Shown here: piece by piece, positions 1-4,943 of the stretch
Numbering within the stretch: position 1 is the stretch's first letter
How the letters are laid out: each line of letters starts with the position of its first letter
From: Verrucomicrobiota bacterium
GTDB lineage: Bacteria; Verrucomicrobiota; Verrucomicrobiia; Chthoniobacterales; UBA10450
Length of the DNA stretch: 5,716 nt
Assembly: GCA_003218785.1 (NCBI GenBank)
Contig: QHOM01000152.1
Coordinates: 1-5,716 of the forward strand
Reading direction: 5' to 3'
Program-made: the position numbers and the translations under genes
Notes under the pieces: generated by a model
Seen by the model: only the letters and a program-made list of their open reading frames with translations
Database searches by the model: none
Told to the model about the DNA's origin: nothing

Positions 1-518
1 CGTGGTGCAAATTTCGATGACAACACTTTGCCGCGCTCGCGCGTAACGCGAAACGACGGTCCAAAGATCGCTTGCGCCGCGCTCGCGCCCAGACAGACCA
101 ACAACTTCGGCTTGACCAGGCGCAGCTCCGCCTCCAGCCATGGGCGGCAGGCTGCGATCTCGCGTGAGTTCGGTTTCTGATGAATTCGGCGTTTTCCTCG
201 CGGCTCCCACTTAAAATGTTTGACGGCGTTGGTGACGTAGACTTTCGTGCGATCAATTCCTGATTCTTCGAGCGCGCGGTCCATGATTTTTCCGGCGGGT
301 CCGACGAAGGGTTTGCCGGCGACATCCTCGTAATCACCCGGTTGTTCGCCAACCAGCATGATCGGTGCGCCCCTGGGTCCTTCGCCAAACACGGTTTGCG
401 TGGCGCGCTTATAAAGATGACACGCCGTGCATTCGCGCGAAGCGGCGAGCACTTCGGTTAGACTCGATGTATCTGGCGGTGTCGCCGGCCGCGCATATTC
501 ATCCGTCTTCGTCGTCAT
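1..518 (-). CDS. udgX: UdgX-type uracil-DNA glycosylase, C-terminus outside the window
   Basis: UdgX enzymes remove uracil from DNA and, uniquely, stay covalently bound to the resulting abasic site through a histidine in a family-specific loop. The visible 172 residues carry the family 4/5-like motif GEQPGDYED (57-65), the segment GKPFVGPAGK (68-77), TNAVKHFKW (96-104) and the diagnostic KRRIH loop (109-113), with His113 as the expected crosslinking residue. Cysteines at 30, 33, 124 and 142 fit the C-X2-C...C-X14-17-C pattern of a 4Fe-4S cluster. The second active-site motif (HPS...) would lie roughly 20 residues past the window edge, so completeness cannot be judged. ATG at 518 is chosen because homology begins soon after it; an in-frame ATG at 545 would add nine residues, and neither has a clear ribosome site. 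The gene is divergent from the GNAT gene across a palindromic repeat. Family assignment is confident; activity is inferred. Confidence 0.93.
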   Translation of the reverse strand, partial: MTTKTDEYARPATPPDTSSLTEVLAASRECTACHLYKRATQTVFGEGPRGAPIMLVGEQPGDYEDVAGKPFVGPAGKIMDRALEESGIDRTKVYVTNAVKHFKWEPRGKRRIHQKPNSREIAACRPWLEAELRLVKPKLLVCLGASAAQAIFGPSFRVTRERGKVLSSKFAP

Positions 519-563
519 CTCGATTATGAATCGAAACTCGGTCATTCATCGTCTTCATGTTGT

Positions 564-644
564 AGTGGCCGCTGTCTTTAGCGGCGGTAAGGTAGGGACG
601 CCGCGCTGTGGCGTCCGCGGACAGCGACAGCGCGCTGTCCCTAC
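564..644. repeat. GC-rich palindromic intergenic repeat
   Basis: Two nested structures are visible. A perfect 6-bp hairpin GCCGCT/AGCGGC (568-573 and 580-585) with a 6-nt loop is followed by a large imperfect palindrome of about 53 bp. The palindrome is bounded by GTAGGGAC (592-599) and its exact reverse complement GTCCCTAC (637-644), with further pairing through GCGCTGT and TCCGCGG inside. It fills the space between udgX and the GNAT gene and stops one base before the GNAT ATG. It resembles dispersed REP-like elements that I associate with Verrucomicrobiota genomes; the copy number here cannot be seen. It lacks an adjacent T-run, so it is not an obvious terminator. Confidence 0.7.
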
Positions 645-1172
645 ATGGAATTTGAAACACGCCGCCTCATTCTTCGGCCGTTCCGCCAGGAAGATGTCGA
701 TCTTCTCGCGCCGCTGATGGCGAATACGGATTTCATGCGGTTTTCGCTCGGTGCTTTTACACCGGAACAAACCGTTGCTTTTCTGGACAAACTCATTGAC
801 TGGGAGCGTCGTGGGCTGCCATCGCAATTTGCAGTTATTCATCGCAACGATAATCGCTTGATCGGCTATTGCGGTTTCTTTCATCAACAGGTCGATGAGA
901 TGGACGAAATCGAAATTGGGTACCGGCTTAATCGCGATTATTGGAGTCGGGGACTTGCGACCGAAGCAGCGCGAGCAGTTCGGGATCACGGATTTCGCGA
1001 TCTGAAGTTGCCGCGCGTAATTTCGCTGATTCATCCTGATAACTTGCCATCGCGTCGAGTCGCGGAGAAAAACGGAATGAAAATCGAGAGGAAAACGGTT
1101 TTTCGCGGATTCCCCACGCTTGTTTTTGCGATTACTCGAGAGCAGTGGCTGGCGGAGTGTGCCGCTGAATGA
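645..1172 (+). CDS. GNAT family N-acetyltransferase (RimJ/RimL-like)
   Basis: This is a complete 175-residue GNAT acetyltransferase that would transfer acetyl from acetyl-CoA to an amine; the substrate cannot be told from sequence. The N-terminal ETRRLILRPF (4-13) is the typical first strand of the RimJ/RimL (Acetyltransf_3) group. The acetyl-CoA pyrophosphate loop is in YWSRGLATEA (99-108), and the late signature NLPSRRVAEKNGM (133-145) is the usual N-x-x-S-x-x-V-x-E-K-x-G helix. The ATG at 645 is supported because the conserved first strand starts two residues later. It abuts the end of the palindromic repeat and has no Shine-Dalgarno sequence. The 3' end overlaps the 3' end of the opposing parA by 41 bp. 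RimI/J/L-type protein acetylation or small-molecule (antibiotic or amino-acid) acetylation are equally possible. Confidence 0.93.
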   Translation: MEFETRRLILRPFRQEDVDLLAPLMANTDFMRFSLGAFTPEQTVAFLDKLIDWERRGLPSQFAVIHRNDNRLIGYCGFFHQQVDEMDEIEIGYRLNRDYWSRGLATEAARAVRDHGFRDLKLPRVISLIHPDNLPSRRVAEKNGMKIERKTVFRGFPTLVFAITREQWLAECAAE

Positions 1173-1857
1173 ATTCTCGTGCGAGAGCGCGTTCACTCAG
1201 GCGAACACTGCGCGGGATCACCGTTTCGTAAACACGTTCGCCAAAATGCTCGCGAACGTCTGCTACAACTTGCGCACTAAGATTCGTCCGACCGTCGAAC
1301 ATCGTCATGACAATGCCGCCGATCTCAAGCCGCTTGTTCGCGCCCGAATCGCGAACCTGCTCCACCAGTCGAACAATTTTCACCAGACCTTCGAGCGCGA
1401 AATACTCACATTGGATTGGGGTCAGGAGTTCGTCCGCAGCGGCGAGCGCGTTGCTCATGAGGATTCCAAGCGAAGGCGGACAATCGATAAAAACGAAATC
1501 AAAGGTGTCGTCCGCCAGCAACGGCTTGAGCGTTTCCGCCAGACGAGTGAGATGATTCGGCATTCGCGCGATCTCGACCTCGGCACCGGCAAGATCGATA
1601 TCGGCGGGCACGATGAACAGACGTTCGCGTCGCGTGGGCAGGATTTTCTCGGTGATTGATGCTTCGCCAAGGAGCGCCTCGTAAAGACTAGTCTCATCTA
1701 CTCCTTGCAAACCAAATGAGCTCGTCGCGTTCGCTTGTGGATCAAGATCGACAAGCAAAATGCGTTGGCCCAGCTCCGCCAGCGCGGAGCCGAGATTTAC
1801 GGCGGTGGTTGTTTTGCCGACGCCGCCTTTCTGATTCGCGACTGCGATGATTTTCAT
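1132..1857 (-). CDS. parA: ParA/Soj-like partition ATPase with shortened C-terminus
   Basis: ParA ATPases bind DNA non-specifically as ATP dimers and, with ParB, segregate chromosomes or plasmids. The deviant Walker A KGGVGKTT (10-17), the A' motif LLVDLDPQAN (34-43), the Walker B FVFIDCPP (121-128) and the late motif DGRTNL (188-193) are intact. The family tail normally reads VRLSEAPS(H/F)GKP followed by about 25 residues with a YDP...GA.AY..LA pattern. Here homology stops after RLSE (219-222) and is replaced by an unrelated 19-residue tail, giving 241 residues against a usual 250-265. The tail is encoded mostly inside the end of the opposing GNAT gene. Reading one base out of phase from about 1191 gives A-L-S-H-E, close to the expected A-P-S-H, so a one-base frameshift is possible. 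No parB lies beside it. The ATG at 1857 fits the family start, but a repeat lies directly upstream. ATPase function is likely; partition function is uncertain. Confidence 0.9.
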   Translation of the reverse strand: MKIIAVANQKGGVGKTTTAVNLGSALAELGQRILLVDLDPQANATSSFGLQGVDETSLYEALLGEASITEKILPTRRERLFIVPADIDLAGAEVEIARMPNHLTRLAETLKPLLADDTFDFVFIDCPPSLGILMSNALAAADELLTPIQCEYFALEGLVKIVRLVEQVRDSGANKRLEIGGIVMTMFDGRTNLSAQVVADVREHFGERVYETVIPRSVRLSERALAREFIQRHTPPATALE

Positions 1858-1861
1858 TTAC

Positions 1862-1963
1862 AAAAGGGGCACCGCCGTCTCGGCTGTGGGGCCGACGGGC
1901 ATCCTGCCTGTCGGCTCGGCAGGCGAGACGCCCGCCTGGCCCACAGACAAGATGTCTGTGCTC
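1862..1963. repeat. GC-rich composite palindromic repeat (GILPV/AGETPA type)
   Basis: About 100 bp made of nested inverted repeats. GTGGGGCC (1886-1893) pairs imperfectly with GGCCCAC (1938-1944); inside it GGGC (1897-1900) faces GCCC (1930-1933) and GCCTG (1906-1910) faces CAGGC (1920-1924). A perfect 8-bp hairpin CACAGACA/TGTCTGTG with a 3-nt loop follows at 1942-1960. Translated on the plus strand it reads GILPVGSAGETPAWPT, a phrase I recall from spurious proteins predicted over dispersed repeats in Verrucomicrobiota, so any ORF here is treated as spurious. It begins four bases upstream of the parA start codon. Copy number in the genome is unknown from this window. Confidence 0.75.
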
Positions 1964-2009
1964 CCTCGGCCAGATGATGTTGCCGGTCCCCGTAAACGGA
2001 AACTAAATT

Positions 2010-2037
2010 TTTCAGATTTCAGATTTAGGATTTTGGC
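2010..2037. repeat. 7-bp degenerate tandem repeat
   Basis: Two exact TTTCAGA units (2010-2016 and 2017-2023) are followed by TTTAGGA (2024-2030) and TTTTGGC (2031-2037), giving an AT-rich heptamer array that decays to the right. It lies in the 100-bp gap before the crotonase-fold gene, in otherwise GC-rich DNA. Confidence 0.5.
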
Positions 2038-2047
2038 GGTAGATAAT
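2018..2047 (+). promoter_or_regulatory. Possible sigma-70-like promoter before the crotonase-fold gene
   Basis: A -10-like GATAAT at 2042-2047 lies 18 bp after TTCAGA (2018-2023), a weak -35 match inside the heptamer repeat. It would start transcription only about a dozen bases before the GTG at 2066, which would fit a leader too short for a Shine-Dalgarno sequence. The match is weak and may be chance. Confidence 0.2.
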
Positions 2048-2065
2048 GTTACAGCATTCTAGCCC

Positions 2066-2908
2066 GTGAAAGCCGCTTCAGTATCAGTTGAACCTGGATT
2101 GACCCCGAAAGTTTGCGCGACTGAGGAACCAGTCATCTTGCGCAGTCAGGAAGCTCGCGGCGTAGTCACGCTGACGCTGAACCGGCCGCAGGCCTTTAAT
2201 GCTTTGTCGGAGGCGATGCTCGCGGCTTTGCAGCGCGAGCTGGATGCAACCGACAACGATGAGTCGGTGCGTGTGATCGTTCTTGGCGCAGAAGGCAAAG
2301 CGTTTTGCGCCGGCCACGACCTGAAAGAGATGCGCGCGACGCCATCGCTCGATTACTACCAGCGTCTTTTCGCGCAATGCTCGAAGATGATGCTGACCAT
2401 GCAACATCTGCCGGTGCCCGTGATCGCGCGCGTTCAGGGCATCGCCACCGCGGCCGGTTGTCAGCTGGTGGCGATGTGCGACCTCGCGGTAGCATCGCGC
2501 ACAGCACGATTCGCCGTCAGCGGCGTAAAATTCGGGCTCTTCTGCTCGGCGCCGGGGGTGGCAGTTTCGCGTAACATTTTGCGCAAGGCGGCGTTCGAAA
2601 TGCTGGTTACCGGTGAATTTATCAGCGCTGAGGAGGCGAGAGCGTGCGGATTAATCAACCGCGTCGCTGAACCCGAATACCTCGATGCCGAAGTCGAGAA
2701 ACTCGTCGCCAGCATCATCTCCAAACCGCGCGTTGCGGTGGCAATGGGGAAAGAGCTTTTCTACCGGCAAGCGGAACTTGGCATTGCGGCCGCATACGAA
2801 GCAGCCGTAGAAACCATGGCCTGCAACATGATGGACGAGGCTGCGCTCGAAGGCGTGCAAGCGTTCATCGAAAAACGTCCGCCGCGCTGGCCCCAAAACG
2901 CGGAGTAG
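2066..2908 (+). CDS. ECHDC3-like crotonase-fold (enoyl-CoA hydratase family) protein
   Basis: A complete 280-residue enoyl-CoA hydratase/isomerase superfamily protein, presumably cytoplasmic. The crotonase core runs from about residue 23 to 265: NRPQAFNAL (39-47), the first oxyanion-hole segment GKAFCAGHDLKEM (77-89), and the second in GIATAAGCQLVAMCD (125-139). The segment VKFGLFCSAPGVAVSR (154-169) and the ending AFIEKRPPRW (266-275) match what I recall of mammalian ECHDC3 and its bacterial relatives. At the two catalytic glutamate positions of rat crotonase (Glu144, Glu164) there are Gln133 and Gly153, so classical hydration of enoyl-CoA is doubtful; a different acyl-CoA reaction or a binding role is possible. 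The GTG at 2066 follows an in-frame stop two codons earlier, and there is no internal ATG before residue 51. It sits between a 7-bp and an 8-bp repeat array with no fatty-acid genes nearby. Confidence 0.92.
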   Translation: MKAASVSVEPGLTPKVCATEEPVILRSQEARGVVTLTLNRPQAFNALSEAMLAALQRELDATDNDESVRVIVLGAEGKAFCAGHDLKEMRATPSLDYYQRLFAQCSKMMLTMQHLPVPVIARVQGIATAAGCQLVAMCDLAVASRTARFAVSGVKFGLFCSAPGVAVSRNILRKAAFEMLVTGEFISAEEARACGLINRVAEPEYLDAEVEKLVASIISKPRVAVAMGKELFYRQAELGIAAAYEAAVETMACNMMDEAALEGVQAFIEKRPPRWPQNAE

Positions 2909-2922
2909 CGCTCACCTTTTCC

Positions 2923-2970
2923 ACGCTTTAGCGCTTTAACCCTTCAACGCTTCGACGATTTAACACTTCA
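2923..2970. repeat. 8-bp degenerate tandem repeat (six units)
   Basis: Six head-to-tail octamers fit an ACGCTT(T/C)A consensus: ACGCTTTA, GCGCTTTA, ACCCTTCA, ACGCTTCG, ACGATTTA and ACACTTCA, in that order with no gaps. C at position 2 and TT at positions 5-6 are invariant. The array fills most of the 70-bp gap between the crotonase-fold gene and lpxD, and ends eight bases before the lpxD GTG. I see no hairpin that would make it a terminator. Confidence 0.75.
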
Positions 2971-2978
2971 TCTCCTCT

Positions 2979-3992
2979 GTGACCTTTACTCTTCAAGAAC
3001 TAGCGACGATGTCCGGCCGCGAGTTGATCGGCGATCCGGCGCTCGAAATCACTGGCGCTGCGTCACTCGCGGAAGCGACCTCTGGAGAGATTAGTTTTTT
3101 TGTGAATCGAAAATACGTTGGACTCCTGCGCAAAACGCGCGCGTCCGCCGTCTTCGTTCCGCTTGATTTTGGCGAGCAGATTACCGCCGCTGAAATTCGT
3201 GTCTCCAATCCGGCCAAGACCTTCGAGCAAGTCGTGCTCAAACTCGCGCCGAAGCCGATCACCCTCGCACCCGGTATTCATCCAAGCGCGATTGTCGATC
3301 CAGGCGCTCAGCTGGGGGAGCGGGTCTCGATCCAGCCGCACGCGGTCATCGAAGCTGGCGCCAAAATCGGCTACGACACAATCATCGGCGCAGGAACGTA
3401 CATTGGGCATGAAACGGTAATTGGACCCGCGTGCCTGATCTATCCGCGAGTAACGATTCGCGAGCGAACTCGCATTGGCTCGCGTGTCATCATCCACAGC
3501 GGCGCGGTGATTGGCGCGGATGGATTCGGGTTTGAAATAGTCGATGAGCGGCATGAAAAAATTCAGCAGCTCGGAATTGTTCAGATCGATGACGACGTCG
3601 AGATCGGCGCGAACACAACCGTCGACCGGGCCCGTTTTGGCCGAACTTGGATCCAGGAGGGAGCAAAGATCGACAATCTCGTGCAGGTCGCGCACAACGT
3701 TGTAATCGGCAAGAATACCGTCATCGCAGCGCAGACCGGAATTGCCGGCAGTGTGCAGATCGGTCAGCGTGTCCTGATTGGCGGTCAGGCAGGTATCATT
3801 GGGCATATCGAAATTGGCGATAACACCGCCATCGGTGCGCAAAGTGGCATTTCCAAGAACATCAGCGGCGGGGCTTGGTGGGCGTCGCCCGCCGTGCCAC
3901 TTGCGGAAGCAAAGCAACAGATTGCCTGGGTGCGCCGGCTCGGGAAACTTTTCGAGCGCGTAAAGCAAATCGAAAAAAAACTGGGACTGTAA
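2979..3992 (+). CDS. lpxD: UDP-3-O-(3-hydroxyacyl)glucosamine N-acyltransferase LpxD
   Basis: LpxD adds the second 3-hydroxyacyl chain, from acyl-ACP, to UDP-3-O-acyl-glucosamine in the cytoplasmic lipid A (Raetz) pathway. The 337 residues match the normal family length of about 340. An N-terminal uridine-binding domain (about 1-100) holds the conserved ITGAASLAEA (24-33) and FFVNRKY (40-46). A left-handed beta-helix built from hexapeptide repeats runs from about 100 to 295. The catalytic histidine is in DNLVQVAHNVVIG (232-244) at His239, the same number as in E. coli. The C-terminal SPA.P (303-307) and the basic helix RRLGKLFERVKQIEKKLG complete the fold. The GTG at 2979 is preferred over the in-frame ATG at 3009, which would delete the first strand. 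No Shine-Dalgarno sequence is visible. The usual partners fabZ and lpxA do not follow, so lpxD appears to stand alone here. Confidence 0.97.
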   Translation: MTFTLQELATMSGRELIGDPALEITGAASLAEATSGEISFFVNRKYVGLLRKTRASAVFVPLDFGEQITAAEIRVSNPAKTFEQVVLKLAPKPITLAPGIHPSAIVDPGAQLGERVSIQPHAVIEAGAKIGYDTIIGAGTYIGHETVIGPACLIYPRVTIRERTRIGSRVIIHSGAVIGADGFGFEIVDERHEKIQQLGIVQIDDDVEIGANTTVDRARFGRTWIQEGAKIDNLVQVAHNVVIGKNTVIAAQTGIAGSVQIGQRVLIGGQAGIIGHIEIGDNTAIGAQSGISKNISGGAWWASPAVPLAEAKQQIAWVRRLGKLFERVKQIEKKLGL

Positions 3993-4010
3993 GCGCTGCT
4001 TTGCATTCCA

Positions 4011-4178
4011 CTAATCACTACCGGCACCGACAATCGAAGGATCGCGCCGGATACTTATGCAGGCGATGTAGCTGCAGATGATCCCAGCAATAAATCCAAA
4101 GGGCCCATCACCAACGACAGAATGGGCAATACCAGAGACGCTATGGCTACTCTGCCAGTTCGTGAGTTCATCATTCAT
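4011..4178 (-). CDS. Possible small membrane protein, 55 residues
   Basis: I do not recognise this ORF. It starts at ATG 4178 and ends at TAG 4013-4011. The first half is polar (MNDELTNWQSSHSVSG), followed by a hydrophobic stretch GFIAGIICSYIACISI (28-43) long enough to approach one membrane segment, then a basic RRD (44-46) that would fit the positive-inside rule, with the N-terminus outside or periplasmic. No Shine-Dalgarno sequence precedes it, and an ORF this short can arise by chance. It would be transcribed towards the 3' end of lpxD, stopping 18 bp from it. It could also be a remnant of a larger membrane protein. Confidence 0.3.
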   Translation of the reverse strand: MNDELTNWQSSHSVSGIAHSVVGDGPFGFIAGIICSYIACISIRRDPSIVGAGSD

Positions 4179-4236
4179 GCTAGTGGGTTCTGGGGCCTAA
4201 CGAGACAATGCTCAGCCACCGCTGGCGGCTGCAAGT

Positions 4237-4261
4237 GATCGGCAGGTTACGAGAGCCGATC
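4237..4261. repeat. 7-bp inverted repeat
   Basis: GATCGGC (4237-4243) and GCCGATC (4255-4261) are exact reverse complements separated by 11 bp. It lies 100-125 bp upstream of the peptidoglycan-binding protein start and next to a second inverted repeat. It could be an operator or a weak hairpin. Confidence 0.4.
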
Positions 4262-4267
4262 GATCCC

Positions 4268-4295
4268 GCAAAAGTAACAACAGCGTTACCTTTGC
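4268..4295. repeat. 11-bp inverted repeat, possible operator or hairpin
   Basis: GCAAAAGTAAC (4268-4278) and GTTACCTTTGC (4285-4295) pair at 10 of 11 positions around a 6-nt loop. The one mismatch (A4273 with C4290) becomes a U-G wobble in minus-strand RNA. No T-run follows on the plus strand, so a terminator is unlikely. The position, 66 bp upstream of the gene at 4361, would suit a regulator site. Confidence 0.45.
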
Positions 4296-4360
4296 AGTCG
4301 TTGTCATCAACAACTCGAAGCGCCGTCGCGGTGTCTAATTACTAGAAACCCAAATTACCT

Positions 4361-4864
4361 ATGAAAACAAAACGGATGCTATTCTTAATCGGCGCCGCAG
4401 CGCTGAGCTTGACTGCAACCCTTGCATCTGCGGCCCCACATGCCTCACAAATGATGACGCGATCCGCCGTCACGCGACCGGCGCCGCGCTTTGCGCCAAG
4501 GACCATGACGGGCGCACGTCGGTTTCGGAACGATGGCGACAATGATCGTGACGATCGCTTCCGCCGTTTCCACAATCGAACGTTCGTTTTCTTCGACACG
4601 TTTGGTTTTCCGTTCTTCTATCCGTATCCCTATGGGTACTACCCGTACGATTACTACGGTTACAACGATTACGGATATGGCAATACAAACACAGTTGTAG
4701 AGGTGCAGCGTGGACTTGCTCGCGCTGGGTACTACCATGGTGCCATCGACGGGATCATGGGGCCTCAAACGAGACGAGCAATTCGCGCCTACGAACGCGA
4801 CCACAATATGCCTGCCTATGGCATCATCGACTGGCAGCTTCTCGCAACAATGGGTCTCGGTTGA
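4361..4864 (+). CDS. Secreted peptidoglycan-binding (PGB_1) domain protein
   Basis: A complete 167-residue exported protein. Residues 1-24 are a Sec signal peptide: KTKR at the N-terminus, a hydrophobic core (MLFLIGAAALSLTATL) and an A-S-A cleavage site after residue 24. Residues 25-75 are Arg/Asp-rich and probably disordered. Residues 76-109 are strikingly aromatic (Phe, then Tyr/Pro/Gly, e.g. PYPYGYYPYDYYGYNDYGYG). Residues 111-165 form a peptidoglycan-binding domain of the PF01471 type: VVEVQRGLARAGYYHGAIDG, then MGPQTRRAIRAYERDHNM. That domain is usually attached to cell-wall hydrolases, but no catalytic domain is present here, so a structural or wall-anchoring role in the periplasm or at the surface is inferred. 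The ATG at 4361 is set by the signal peptide. No Shine-Dalgarno sequence is visible; inverted repeats upstream may regulate it. The gene is not in an operon with lpxD. Confidence 0.88.
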   Translation: MKTKRMLFLIGAAALSLTATLASAAPHASQMMTRSAVTRPAPRFAPRTMTGARRFRNDGDNDRDDRFRRFHNRTFVFFDTFGFPFFYPYPYGYYPYDYYGYNDYGYGNTNTVVEVQRGLARAGYYHGAIDGIMGPQTRRAIRAYERDHNMPAYGIIDWQLLATMGLG

Positions 4865-4943
4865 TCCCGCGTTCAAAGTCATCGGGTGGCTCCAAGCACA
4901 CGGAGGGATTCAGCGCTAGGGTCCAGGTATTGTGAAGATATAG

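Larger units (their letters stand above)
3993..4360. other. 368-bp intergenic region without a confident gene
   Basis: This gap between lpxD and the peptidoglycan-binding protein gene has a lower coding look than its flanks. It holds one possible small minus-strand ORF (4011-4178) and two inverted repeats (4237-4261 and 4268-4295), which are listed separately. No T-run terminator follows lpxD and no RNA gene was recognised. The promoter of the gene at 4361 probably lies in its right part, but I cannot place it. Confidence 0.6.

Noticed and set aside
555..1196. 213-residue minus-strand ORF antisense to the acetyltransferase
   Set aside because: It is the mirror of a clear GNAT gene and has no recognisable domain; only its first few codons (A-L-S-H-E) matter, as a possible out-of-frame remnant of ParA.
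1120..1659. 179-residue plus-strand ORF antisense to parA
   Set aside because: The opposite strand carries the full set of ParA motifs, and this frame shows nothing recognisable.
1942..1960. Perfect 8-bp hairpin considered as a terminator
   Set aside because: No T-run follows on either strand and it lies inside a repeat; better treated as part of that element.
1847..2062. Plus-strand ORF reading GTAVSAVGPTGILPVGSAGETPAWPT
   Set aside because: The reading is a by-product of the palindromic repeat; no conserved protein continues past it.
3063..3968. 301-residue minus-strand ORF inside lpxD
   Set aside because: It is fully antisense to a confident lpxD whose hexapeptide repeats give biased codons and few antisense stops; the translation shows no domain.
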